Part shown: positions 8,273 to 16,096 of the stretch, piece after piece
Layout: each line of letters starts with the position of its first letter
Position numbering within the stretch: the stretch's first letter is position 1
Virus record (IMG/VR): IMGVR_UViG_3300043410_000160
Span: 1-26,273 of that record
Length of the DNA: 26,273 bases
From: a virus
Direction: 5' to 3' (one strand)
The notes under the pieces: model-generated
Database searches by the model: none
The model's input: only the letters and a program-made list of their open reading frames with translations
What the model was told of the DNA's origin: nothing
Program-made: the position numbers and the translations under genes

Positions 8273-8926
8273 TTAAACACTTTCCCAGACAACATCTTCA
8301 GCATAGCGATTACGCTCAATAGCGATTTCATCAGCCAAGGCTAAACGATATTGTTGATAGATTTCATTAAAGGTTGTTCCACCGTCTTCACCTCGTTCAC
8401 CAATGGCTTTAGCATAAGCTAAAAGTTGAACTAAGTAATCAGGAACAATGAGAACATCGCCATTAGCAGACAAAGTAGCTTGAGGGATATTCAAATCAAA
8501 ACGTAAGTTGTATACTTTATCAGGCTGAGGGAACACATCAACCTTAGTATCTCCATTAGAATCTACGCCATTAAAGTTGTAGTAGCTTGGAGAAGCATTC
8601 TGAACTGTTCCTAAATAATACTGTTTGTCTATCCAGTTAGCATCAGCTTGGCGAACTTCAAAGTTATCAGTATCGTTTAAGACTTGATGCAACCGGAAAC
8701 GCTGTCCAGATCCTGTAATAGAGTAATTACGTTGACCAGCCACTGTAGAAACCACAATGGTTTGATTCAGAGCTTGCCACATAGTAGCATTCTCTACCTC
8801 TCTCTTAGCATCGTTGACAAATACACCGATTAAAGAACTATAAGGTGTATCATTAACTGAAGATACCTCATTCTCACGTAAACGTACAAGGACGTTATTA
8901 ACAAGTTGTAAATAGGTTGAAGCCAT
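8273..8926 (-). CDS. Head-to-tail adaptor (T7 gp11 tail tubular protein A-like)
   Basis: This 217-aa protein has the characteristic helical N-terminus TYLQLVNNVLVRLRENEV followed by SVNDTPYSSLIGVFVNDAKREVE. A beta-rich middle (VVSTVAGQRNYSITGSGQRFRLHQVL) and a helical C-terminus follow. This matches the gp11/gatekeeper-type proteins that form the dodecameric ring under the portal in short-tailed phages. Two ribosome-binding-like stretches (AAGGAA and AAGG) lie upstream of the ATG. It is the first gene after the internal consensus promoter, so it begins a transcript covering the tail, ejection and lysis genes. Confidence 0.87.
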   Translation of the reverse strand: MASTYLQLVNNVLVRLRENEVSSVNDTPYSSLIGVFVNDAKREVENATMWQALNQTIVVSTVAGQRNYSITGSGQRFRLHQVLNDTDNFEVRQADANWIDKQYYLGTVQNASPSYYNFNGVDSNGDTKVDVFPQPDKVYNLRFDLNIPQATLSANGDVLIVPDYLVQLLAYAKAIGERGEDGGTTFNEIYQQYRLALADEIAIERNRYAEDVVWESV

Positions 8927-8952
8927 CCTTATAATTCCTTAATCATATATAC

Positions 8953-8981
8953 ATTATAACAGATTTTTCTCTGTTTGTCAA
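8953..8981 (-). promoter_or_regulatory. Consensus sigma-70 promoter with extended -10 for the tail/lysis genes
   Basis: On the minus strand the sequence reads TTGACA (8976-8981), a 17-bp spacer (8959-8975) and TATAAT (8953-8958). TG is placed one base before the -10 (extended -10 motif). Both hexamers match the bacterial consensus exactly. The spacer contains an inverted repeat, AACAGA and TCTGTT, separated by GAAAAA, which could be an operator or a short hairpin. The ATG of the adaptor gene lies 26 bp downstream of the -10. Confidence 0.9.
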
Positions 8982-8990
8982 CACATCCTA

Positions 8991-9161
8991 TTACTTTTTC
9001 TTAGATTTCTTTTTAGACTTACCAGCCTCTGATAAGGCAATAGCGATAGCCTGTTTACGATCAGTCACTACAGGACCGCCTTTACCAGAATGAAGAGTAC
9101 CTTCTTTGAACTCTCCCATCACTTTTTCTTCTTTAGTCTTATGCTTCTTTTTAGTTGCCAT
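8991..9161 (-). CDS. DUF6496-like small basic protein
   Basis: The ORF encodes 56 residues from an ATG at 9159-9161 to TAA at 8991-8993. Both termini are strongly Lys-rich. The core EFKEGTLHSGKGGPVVTDRK followed by QAIAIALSEAGK matches the DUF6496 pattern found as tiny stand-alone proteins in many phages and bacteria. Its function is unknown; the charge suggests nucleic-acid binding. An AGGAG site lies 8 bases before the ATG, inside the end of the preceding chaperone gene, whose stop is only 1 bp away. It is the last gene before the internal promoter. Confidence 0.88.
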   Translation of the reverse strand: MATKKKHKTKEEKVMGEFKEGTLHSGKGGPVVTDRKQAIAIALSEAGKSKKKSKKK

Positions 9162-9162
9162 T

Positions 9163-9633
9163 TTAAACTCCTAATGTAACAGGTTCAATGTAGTCAGGGG
9201 CTTTAGGAAGATTAACCATAGGAAATCCTTCTAAACTTGTAATATCACGTAAGGATTGACGATAAGTAGCCCAAGAAGTATCCAAAGAAACACCAGTTTC
9301 CATAGCTTTGATAACTCTCCAGTCTGATCGCTGAAGTTCTCTGTCACGCTCTGAGCGTAACTGGGCAGCCTTACTATTGGTATCTGCCTGCACTTCATCT
9401 TGTGTCTTATCTTCAACTTGAACAGTGAATACAGAGTTACCTTCAATGTAAGCAGCACAAGGAACAAGTTTCTGAGTATTCCTATCATGTGCTTTAAAGA
9501 CACTAATCTGTTTACAGTTATTCTCTTCTAAGAATGAACTAGAAGGTCCGTTAGCTGGGAAAGAAGTGTTAGGGAAAAGCTCACGGTAGTCGCCTACTGT
9601 GATGCTTCCATTATCAATTTTTGCAATAAGCAT
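9163..9633 (-). CDS. Tail/fibre assembly chaperone-like protein
   Basis: This 156-aa protein carries the C-terminal signature of phage tail-assembly chaperones (Phage_tail_APC type, also seen in Tfa-like proteins): RDRELQRSDWRVIKAMETG, then SWATYRQSLRDITSLEGFP, ending near LPKAPDYIEPV. The N-terminal half (about 1-75) is beta-rich and variable, as expected for a part that recognises a particular fibre. It lies directly downstream of the large LamG adhesin gene with a 9-bp gap, which suggests it folds or attaches that adhesin. Its base composition follows the AT-rich backbone and not the GC-rich adhesin. Confidence 0.85.
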   Translation of the reverse strand: MLIAKIDNGSITVGDYRELFPNTSFPANGPSSSFLEENNCKQISVFKAHDRNTQKLVPCAAYIEGNSVFTVQVEDKTQDEVQADTNSKAAQLRSERDRELQRSDWRVIKAMETGVSLDTSWATYRQSLRDITSLEGFPMVNLPKAPDYIEPVTLGV

Positions 9634-9642
9634 ATTATCTCC

Positions 9643-11592
9643 TTATTGATCTGCTAAAGCTGAAGTAGGCGGCGTGAAGTTGGCTGTGTATCGGGCGTAG
9701 CCTTTGGTGATCCGCAGATCGTCCATGTACCCGGTCAGATAGTTAGCGGAAGATCCACTCACAGATACCGATGATCCAATTACTGCGTTTCCATCAGTGA
9801 GGTTTGCGCTACTACTGTATGTCGCCACACTTGTTCCGTTCAGATACAAAGTCCAAGTGCTGCCGTTACGCACAAGCGCCACATGCGACCACGCATTCGT
9901 TGCAACGGTTCCGCCAGAAGTGATCGTTGCGGCGGTGTACAGCATCAACGTGTTGCCGGTGTACATTCCGAAGAAGAACCCTCCACTCGAAGCGTCACTC
10001 AAGCGGCAATCAAAGATGCTCTGAAGGCCCGACACGGTTGGATATACCCATGCTTCAACCGTGAAATTGCCTGTTCCAAATGCTGTTGTGTAATTGTTTG
10101 GCGCTCTGTAAAGTCCATCACCACTCCCATCAAACGCCAAACTTCCTGTTCCATACTTCTTCACGCTGGTGCTGATCTGAGCGTTGCCGACCGTTTCAAG
10201 GTCGTTCATCATCGCGTTGTCGTAGATCGCGCCGTTGGTGCAACTCAGCAAAAACTTGGTGTTGGTTACTGCTGTCAATGGAGCGCTCGGCGGCGTGAAG
10301 TTACCGGAGTAAACCATCGAGCCGACAACGATGCGAGCGTTGGTGATATATCCGGCGGCGCACTGCGTAAACTGATCAGCCGCCACGTAGAAGTTGGTGT
10401 ATCCGTAGTTGTAGGAACTTGACGCGGTGCCAATCGACACGCCATTCAGGTACATGGTCAACGTCGATCCGTTGCCTGTGACCGCGATGTGGTTCCATGC
10501 GTTAGGAACGACGCTGGCGGAACCCGTGAACACGGTCGCGTTTGCGGAGTACCAACTGATTTGCGGAAATCCACCGCCGCCTCGGATGAACAGAAGCCAT
10601 GCGTTTGAGGACGCCATGTCGTTCGTGCCCAGCAGCGTCATATTGCTTGCCGCCGATGTCACTGTCGGGTAGTACCAGCATTCGACGGTGAAACTGTTCG
10701 ACCCAATGGCGGTCCCGGTCCAAGTCAGATAATCCCCACTCCCATCAAAGTACCCACTGCCACCAATCGTTGCAGTGCTGTATGCAGCAGAGGGCGCAAA
10801 CGGGCTGAAGCGTTGGACGCTGGGAGAGCCGCCAATCGTGGCCGAATAGTTATTGGCGCTGTTATCCTTGAACCGATTTGATTGACAAGTTAGAAGCGAT
10901 GTGCCAGAAATTGCAGTCAGCGGTAAAGTTGGTGGAGTAAATGTTGACGTGTAGACAGCTGTGCCAACCACCATCCGAGCGTTCGAGATGTAGCAGTTGT
11001 TCCCCGCTGTTGAACCGCCGTACCCTTGATTGACTTGGAATGGCGAACTGTTAAATGCCTTTCCGGAATAAGAACCAGTTGCCTTTGACACGCCGTTGAC
11101 GTAGATCGTCAACGACGATGCATTCGACACCACCGCAATGTGCTGCCACGAATTTGTGATTACCGCACCGGCAGAAGATATGGCAAGGTTGCTGTTCGAG
11201 TAAAAACGGATTGTTCCGTCCGCATCAGTCCAAATCAGCCAGCAACCTGTGTTGTCAGCAGTTCCTTGTGAAAACAGTGTCCTTGCTGCACCAAGGTCCG
11301 TGAAATAGAACCAACCTTCAATCGTCCACGTACCAGTGCCTGTTGCGGGGCCGGAGAACTGCAAGTAGTCGCTAGTGGTAAAGTAATTTGACCAGTTGCT
11401 GCCATACGGCGAGAACGAACCCTGCGTCGTGTTGCCGTTGCGTGTGATGCTGAAGGCGTTGGCGGACGAGTCAAGGAACGTGTTGTTCTGACCGCCGTTC
11501 GTCCCGTCTCCGTGCAGCAGCATGGTGACGTAGTTGAACTGGGGGTCAGTAGGAGCAGCGCCGGATACAGATAAAAATTTATTACTTAACAT
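9643..11592 (-). CDS. Triple-LamG (concanavalin A-like) receptor-binding adhesin
   Basis: This 649-aa protein contains three tandem LamG/ConA-like jelly-roll units at about residues 86-218, 298-432 and 506-638. Each carries a W-x-x-E-x-W-x-Y/F strand (TIEGWFYF, TVECWYYP, TVEAWVYP). Each also has a NxW-H[IV]A strand, a L-[TW]-[IML]-Y-[VL]-NG strand and a closing R-x(5-8)-Y-x-x-x-FTPP motif. Such domains commonly bind carbohydrates, so a receptor-binding or depolymerase-accessory tail role is inferred; no catalytic residues were recognised. The coding DNA is clearly GC-richer (about half GC in sampled lines) than its neighbours, except for the first 15 or so codons. This suggests a horizontally acquired module grafted onto a resident start. 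A chaperone gene follows. Confidence 0.9.
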   Translation of the reverse strand: MLSNKFLSVSGAAPTDPQFNYVTMLLHGDGTNGGQNNTFLDSSANAFSITRNGNTTQGSFSPYGSNWSNYFTTSDYLQFSGPATGTGTWTIEGWFYFTDLGAARTLFSQGTADNTGCWLIWTDADGTIRFYSNSNLAISSAGAVITNSWQHIAVVSNASSLTIYVNGVSKATGSYSGKAFNSSPFQVNQGYGGSTAGNNCYISNARMVVGTAVYTSTFTPPTLPLTAISGTSLLTCQSNRFKDNSANNYSATIGGSPSVQRFSPFAPSAAYSTATIGGSGYFDGSGDYLTWTGTAIGSNSFTVECWYYPTVTSAASNMTLLGTNDMASSNAWLLFIRGGGGFPQISWYSANATVFTGSASVVPNAWNHIAVTGNGSTLTMYLNGVSIGTASSSYNYGYTNFYVAADQFTQCAAGYITNARIVVGSMVYSGNFTPPSAPLTAVTNTKFLLSCTNGAIYDNAMMNDLETVGNAQISTSVKKYGTGSLAFDGSGDGLYRAPNNYTTAFGTGNFTVEAWVYPTVSGLQSIFDCRLSDASSGGFFFGMYTGNTLMLYTAATITSGGTVATNAWSHVALVRNGSTWTLYLNGTSVATYSSSANLTDGNAVIGSSVSVSGSSANYLTGYMDDLRITKGYARYTANFTPPTSALADQ

Positions 11593-11595
11593 TTA

Positions 11596-13476
11596 TTAGT
11601 ATTTCCCGTAGAGAGTTGTACCAACTTTCCACAGAACAACCCAAGTATATCCAGTAGTGGCTAATGTCGGAGCAGCAGCAGACTGTGTAGCCCATGTCAT
11701 AGTAGGCCATGTCACAGAATAAGCTGTACCATCATCAATGCCTAAGATCATAGATTGACCTGCGGAGAGGCTATCGGTTAATGTTGTATTAGCTGATAAT
11801 GTTTTTACTTGAATAGTTCCATTAGCTACATCTAAAGCAGTTCCTGTTAATGTATAAACAGTTTCTGTATAAGAAGAACCAAATTTAACATCTCCAGCAA
11901 AGTAATTTGCAGCAGTTCCGCCAGCGTAGAAGTTCCAGCGACCTGTTCCAGAAGCAATATTGCTGTAGAAGCCGAAGTTGTTGGTTGCGCCTGTAAGCGA
12001 GCTGGCTACGTTAAAACCATACTGATTGGTTACAGCAGCGCCACCCGAAAAAGCCGCAGATGATGCCCTGTAATGCGTCAAGCTGCTTGCGGTAAACGTA
12101 GTCGCCTGCAAGTTGGCATACGTATCAAAATAGATTGGCGTTCCTGTTGCATCCGACTGAATTGTTTGTTGGTTCAGAACAACTTGAGGTGCTGTGCCTA
12201 AAGTCTGCGAACCTGCAATCACAAATCTTTGAGATGCACTTGGAGTACCACCAATACCAACAGTTCCAGAGTTGGTGATTCGCATCCGCTCAGTCGGACT
12301 TGCTGCGCCATCAGCAGTGGTGGAGAATACCAAGCGTCCGGGCATGTCGTTGGTGCCGGGAGTGCCGTCTACAGCAGCCTTAATTGACGCCGCTTCAATG
12401 AATGCAGTTCCGTCAGAACCAGCAAATCTCAAATCAGCAACGTTATCTCCAGATTGAACAACCGTCTGTGTGCCAATGGTTCCGCTGCGTGATTTAGCAA
12501 ACCATGTGATTTGTGAATTTGCACTGGCCTCCCAAGACGCTCCGCCGAAACCACCATCAAAAACAGATGTAGTGTGCGCTTGATATTTTGGAGTTACGCT
12601 GGATACTGAATAAGGAGCAGTCGTTCCAGCTACCACACGACCATTGGCATCCACCACAAACGGAGTCGAATCCGGGTTCGCAGAGTCCTCCACCAGCAGC
12701 GCATTGCCTGCGCCTACCTGCGTGATGCGAAGAGCATCAGTTGATGTATTAGCACTAATCGTTTGACTATTAGTAAACGTATTAGCAGAAGCTAAAGCAG
12801 CATATCCAGCACCAGATACATAAGCAGCTACCCAAGCAGAGCCTGTGTAGAGCTTCATGATTCCATCAACACTATTGAAGTATAAAGCCCCTGCAACAAG
12901 GGCATTACCATCATTATCTAGTGTGGGATCACTAGTTTTAGTACCTAAGTAACGATCATCAAAACTATCATAAGCTGCTAAAGTAGCATCACGGGCAGAC
13001 TCAGCGGCTGTCTGAGCATTAGCTGCGTTAGTTGCAGATGTGGAAGCACTGGATGCTGAAGTAGATGCGCTAGAAGCACTGGAGGCTGCTGCTTGAGCAT
13101 GATATTTAGCTGAATATTCGCCTCCAGCGACTGTTCCTGAAGTCTTAGTAGCCCAATCATTAGCTAAGGCAGCACTGGCAGCAGCTGCGGCAGCATTAGC
13201 AGCCCCTGTACTGATTAAGCCATCGACATAGCCTTTAGTGGACACATCAGACGAAGCAGAGGGAGTACCCATGCCTGTGATTGTACCGCCTGTAATGGCA
13301 ACTGCAGAAGCTTCTTGATTACCTAAAGAGCCTACAACTTTAACAATAGATCCGCCACTGTCTTTAGTGTATAATTTTTTATCTGTTACGTTAACAGCTA
13401 ACTCGCCTTTTACAAGGTCTCCAGCAGCCGGAACTGCGGAAGCTGTAGAACTATTCTTGGTAATAATAGTGCTCAT
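11596..13476 (-). CDS. Tail fibre protein
   Basis: This 626-aa fibre opens with a pattern common at fibre N-termini (VKGELAVNVTDKKLYTKDSG, about residues 23-42). A glycine-rich and TKGYVD segment comes next, then a long Ala/Ser/Thr-rich stretch (about 90-170) with coiled-coil or triple-helix character. Beta-rich distal domains include PTERMRITNSGTVGIGGTPS, which is typical of phage fibres and peptidase-tailed autotransporter-like proteins. The C-terminus (LTDSLSAGQSMILGIDDGT to the final YGKY) is a recurring end domain of aquatic phage fibres. The middle (about 11.93-12.73 kb) is GC-richer than both ends, which suggests internal mosaicism. It precedes the LamG adhesin by 3 bp. Confidence 0.87.
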   Translation of the reverse strand: MSTIITKNSSTASAVPAAGDLVKGELAVNVTDKKLYTKDSGGSIVKVVGSLGNQEASAVAITGGTITGMGTPSASSDVSTKGYVDGLISTGAANAAAAAASAALANDWATKTSGTVAGGEYSAKYHAQAAASSASSASTSASSASTSATNAANAQTAAESARDATLAAYDSFDDRYLGTKTSDPTLDNDGNALVAGALYFNSVDGIMKLYTGSAWVAAYVSGAGYAALASANTFTNSQTISANTSTDALRITQVGAGNALLVEDSANPDSTPFVVDANGRVVAGTTAPYSVSSVTPKYQAHTTSVFDGGFGGASWEASANSQITWFAKSRSGTIGTQTVVQSGDNVADLRFAGSDGTAFIEAASIKAAVDGTPGTNDMPGRLVFSTTADGAASPTERMRITNSGTVGIGGTPSASQRFVIAGSQTLGTAPQVVLNQQTIQSDATGTPIYFDTYANLQATTFTASSLTHYRASSAAFSGGAAVTNQYGFNVASSLTGATNNFGFYSNIASGTGRWNFYAGGTAANYFAGDVKFGSSYTETVYTLTGTALDVANGTIQVKTLSANTTLTDSLSAGQSMILGIDDGTAYSVTWPTMTWATQSAAAPTLATTGYTWVVLWKVGTTLYGKY

Positions 13477-13496
13477 TTACTTTGTCTTTCCATCAA

Positions 13497-14546
13497 TTAA
13501 ATAGATGCTGCTAATTGTTTTAAATAGTTCCAATCAGTATTAGTCTGAGAACCTACAGAGGCTTCAACTAAACTTCTAATCTGATCGTCACTCAATCCCT
13601 GACTAACCAATGTGTTATATTCTTGTGCTTTAACTAAAGGATCTGTAGAAGCACTTACAGTTTGTAATTGAGCAGCATTCTGAAGATACTGCCAATCTTG
13701 AGGTGTCTGCACACCCATCTGAGTTTCTACAATGTTTCTAATAGCAGGATCAGTTAAACCTGCTGTCATTAAATCATTATATGTTTTAGCTTTGTCCGCA
13801 ACAGATAAGCCTTGAACTTGCTGTGTAGCTTCAGGTGTAAAAGTTCCCATACGAAGCATTGCAGAAGCTGTTGAAGGCGTTAAAGGAGTTGCCGAAGGCT
13901 GTGTAAGACCAGCTCCATACCAATCAGCAAGATTAGATACGACATCAGCAGGTTGACCAGGTAAGTACTTATTATAGTATTGTTGCAACTGACTGTAATA
14001 GTCAGGAGTATAGCTTAAAGGCTGTGAAGTAGGTGCAGAAGTTCCTGTTGAAATTCCACTAGGAGAAACTGCATTACTAACAGCATTAGCGCCACCGAGT
14101 AAGCCAGCAACAGAGATACCTGCCTTAGCTAAGTTAGCAATCTGAGAGGCAGATAATCCAGATAAAGCACCTGTTTCTGCTGTTGTTCCAGCGGCTCCGG
14201 CAGCACCTAAACCATCACCAAAAGCACCTAAAGCCCCCATACCTGCAAGACCAGCAGCCAAGACACCTAACTGCTGTGCATTAGGCATGTTACTCATATC
14301 ATAGTATGATGCTACCCATTCACCTTTAGGATTCTTTGTAAGAGTACCCTCAGCGCCTAAGTAACCACCTAAAAGACCAATATCTGTGCCTGTCTTAGTG
14401 TTATAATACTGAGGCAGTGTGTATGTCTCATTAGTGGCTTCATTTTGCTGAGTGACATTACGTACACCAATATCAGCAGGGTTTTGGATACCCCATCGTT
14501 GAAGTAGTTCCTGTGTTAAAGGATTCTCAATATACTGGTCTGCCAT
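13497..14546 (-). CDS. Virion-associated protein with C-terminal tandem repeats
   Basis: This 349-aa protein lies between the 108-aa beta protein and the tail fibre. Residues 1-90 are polar and Tyr/Asn-rich. Residues 92-120 and 138-155 are Gly/Ala-rich and hydrophobic (VLAAGLAGMGALGAFGDGLG). Two 41-residue units with about 40-45% identity by eye follow at about 251-291 and 305-345. Each has the pattern KAx-x-YN-x-L-x-x-x-GL-[TS]-D-x-x-[IR]-x-x-[IL]-VE and then DW-x-YL. The family is not recognised. The location in the structural operon and the hydrophobic block suggest a virion component that may contact DNA or membrane during ejection. Confidence 0.75.
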   Translation of the reverse strand: MADQYIENPLTQELLQRWGIQNPADIGVRNVTQQNEATNETYTLPQYYNTKTGTDIGLLGGYLGAEGTLTKNPKGEWVASYYDMSNMPNAQQLGVLAAGLAGMGALGAFGDGLGAAGAAGTTAETGALSGLSASQIANLAKAGISVAGLLGGANAVSNAVSPSGISTGTSAPTSQPLSYTPDYYSQLQQYYNKYLPGQPADVVSNLADWYGAGLTQPSATPLTPSTASAMLRMGTFTPEATQQVQGLSVADKAKTYNDLMTAGLTDPAIRNIVETQMGVQTPQDWQYLQNAAQLQTVSASTDPLVKAQEYNTLVSQGLSDDQIRSLVEASVGSQTNTDWNYLKQLAASI

Positions 14547-14551
14547 TTTAG

Positions 14552-14878
14552 TTAGCCTTTACGAATAAGTTCAAAAGTACAAATTGTTGAAAAAGTACTT
14601 CCAGTTTCACTTTGCATCATGACTGTATCTCCTTCTTCAAGGACAACATAGGCTCCGCCATCCATCCTAACATATTCTTTGGCATTGATGGTATTGTTCC
14701 AGACATAAATATCAGTAGAAGCACTAGCATCATGCCAATAAACAGAAATAGTTTTTGTAGATCCTGTACCGTTAAAAAGATACATTAAATTCCATTTAGC
14801 ATAATATCCAGTAGGAACAGTGTATACAGTAGTCAATACTCCAGAACTAAGATTGAGACCTACTGATATTTCTCTCAT
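14552..14878 (-). CDS. Small beta-rich structural protein (possible decoration or fibre-tip protein)
   Basis: This 108-aa protein is predicted all-beta with alternating hydrophobic residues and short turns (VYTVPTGYYAKWNLMYLFNG, then TKTISVYWHDASASTDIYVW, and YVVLEEGDTVMMQSETGS). The motif of a value-setting strand followed by EEGDTV resembles small beta-sandwich virion proteins encoded near capsid genes in aquatic phages. A good AGAGGAAG ribosome binding site lies in the end of the previous 59-aa gene. No enzymatic or membrane feature is seen. A capsid decoration or tail-accessory role is inferred from fold type and location only. Confidence 0.75.
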   Translation of the reverse strand: MREISVGLNLSSGVLTTVYTVPTGYYAKWNLMYLFNGTGSTKTISVYWHDASASTDIYVWNNTINAKEYVRMDGGAYVVLEEGDTVMMQSETGSTFSTICTFELIRKG

Positions 14879-14880
14879 GT

Positions 14881-15060
14881 TTATTCTTCCTCTACGGAAC
14901 CAAGTTCCTCTACTATCTTCTTAGGACGGCCAATTTTAGGAGCTATGCTCTCTTGTTCAACTACTTCAATGTAATCAGGATGTTTACGCATTGCTTGAAT
15001 GTCGTGCTCATGCTCAAACTCATAAATATTACCAGAACTAGTACACTTAAATTTAATCAT
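14881..15060 (-). CDS. Small conserved phage protein of unknown function
   Basis: The ORF encodes 59 residues from ATG (15058-15060) to TAA (14881-14883), behind a perfect AAGGAG at a good distance. The N-terminal half (MIKFKCTSSGNIYEFEHEHD, then IQAMRKHPDYIEV) forms a compact beta-alpha pattern that I recognise as recurrent downstream of capsid genes, without a known role. The second half carries an AT-hook-like GRPKK and an acidic tail (VEEE). It is the first gene after the capsid terminator, so its dose depends on read-through. Confidence 0.82.
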   Translation of the reverse strand: MIKFKCTSSGNIYEFEHEHDIQAMRKHPDYIEVVEQESIAPKIGRPKKIVEELGSVEEE

Positions 15061-15096
15061 TATATTCTCCTTTTGAGGTACACTAAATTAATGTAT

Positions 15097-15128
15097 CTTA
15101 AAAGAAGACCCCCGGAGGGGCCCTCTTA
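15097..15128 (-). terminator. Intra-operon rho-independent terminator after the major capsid gene
   Basis: On the minus strand a very GC-rich hairpin (AAGAGGGCCCC, loop TCC, GGGGGTCTTCTT, with a G bulge and G-T pairs) is followed by a U-rich run (TTCTTTT). It begins 8 bp after the capsid stop codon. No convincing new promoter lies between it and the next gene, so it is probably partial. It would lower expression of downstream genes relative to capsid. Confidence 0.85.
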
Positions 15129-15135
15129 AGTTACA

Positions 15136-16059
15136 TTAGGCCGGAACAGCCAGAGCAACAGCAGCGCCATCACGCAGCTCACCAGCACCATACAGAACGT
15201 CAGCAGTGAACAGAGTACCGAGGTATTCTTGTTTGTACTGAGTCTGGGTACGGACACCCATCTGCTCGACCAGCACTGCGAAGTCTTTATGGCCCATCAG
15301 GCAGATACGAGTAGCGGTAGAACCGGAGGTGGTGTCGGCATTAGAGGTCACGAACACGGGGATGCCGTACACGTTACCAATTTCACCGTTACGAATCGTA
15401 TTACCAGCGCCGGACTCACCCACGAAGGCTTGCTCAGTAAAACGAGCGATGCCCATCAGAGTGTTACGAGTGCTCGGAGGAACGATCAGGAAACGACCAT
15501 CCATCGGAACATCGTTGTCATCCAGACGTTGGATAGAACGACGGATAGCAGCGTCAGTCAGAGCGCCAGTACCGGTGTTGGCAGCAGCCACATAAGCGGT
15601 AGTGCCGTCAGCACCAGACAAAGCACCAGAGTAAGCAGAAGTACCGCCGCCACCGTTAACGCCACGACCCAGTTGGATCAGGCTGGTGTCAACTTGACGA
15701 GCCAGAGCGTAGCCAGCGTCATCAGTGTAGAACTGACGCAGCGAAGCCAGAGCCTGAGCTTCAACGATGTCTTCGATCAGTCGGCTATATTCCCAGTGCT
15801 GGTCGATAGCAACAGTCTTCTCGCCTTCAGTAGCGGCGATCAGAGTCACTTGGGTGTTAGCAGACTTAGCAGAAGCAGAGCCACGGTTCGGAGCAGGAAC
15901 GTGAACAGTGTCACCTTTCTTGCCCTTGAAGCTCATCTTTTTGAACAGATTAGCTGCAACGAGGTTTTTCTTATAAGAGGCAACAATCTCATCACTCCAA
16001 ACTTCGGGAATGAACGTTGCTGCGGTGGTCACTGTGACCTGATTAGTACCTAAAGCCAT
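15136..16059 (-). CDS. Major capsid protein (HK97-fold type)
   Basis: This 307-aa protein starts MALGTNQVTVTTAATFIPEV and continues WSDEIVASYKKNLVAANLFKKM. It then has KGKKGDTVHVPAPNRGSA, a pattern typical of the N-arm and E-loop region of HK97-fold coat proteins of aquatic podoviruses. The core helix region (about 90-130) and the A-domain-like segment with MDGRFLIVPPSTRNTLMGI are also typical. An AGGAG ribosome binding site precedes the ATG. It directly follows the scaffold gene, and its codons are noticeably GC-richer and more uniform than its AT-rich neighbours, consistent with selection for very high expression. A strong terminator follows it. Confidence 0.93.
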   Translation of the reverse strand: MALGTNQVTVTTAATFIPEVWSDEIVASYKKNLVAANLFKKMSFKGKKGDTVHVPAPNRGSASAKSANTQVTLIAATEGEKTVAIDQHWEYSRLIEDIVEAQALASLRQFYTDDAGYALARQVDTSLIQLGRGVNGGGGTSAYSGALSGADGTTAYVAAANTGTGALTDAAIRRSIQRLDDNDVPMDGRFLIVPPSTRNTLMGIARFTEQAFVGESGAGNTIRNGEIGNVYGIPVFVTSNADTTSGSTATRICLMGHKDFAVLVEQMGVRTQTQYKQEYLGTLFTADVLYGAGELRDGAAVALAVPA

Positions 16060-16096
16060 TTTTAAATCTCCTGTAGATTGAAAATAAAATATTTAA

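Noticed and set aside
9883-10422. Plus-strand frame of 179 codons opposite the LamG adhesin
   Set aside because: The GC-rich DNA lacks stop codons by chance; the translation has no domain pattern, while the minus-strand frame has three clear LamG units.
15229-16053. Long open frame (274 codons) on the plus strand opposite the capsid gene
   Set aside because: It is the mirror of the strongly supported capsid gene, has a low-complexity Ser/Thr/Arg-rich translation, and no start context.
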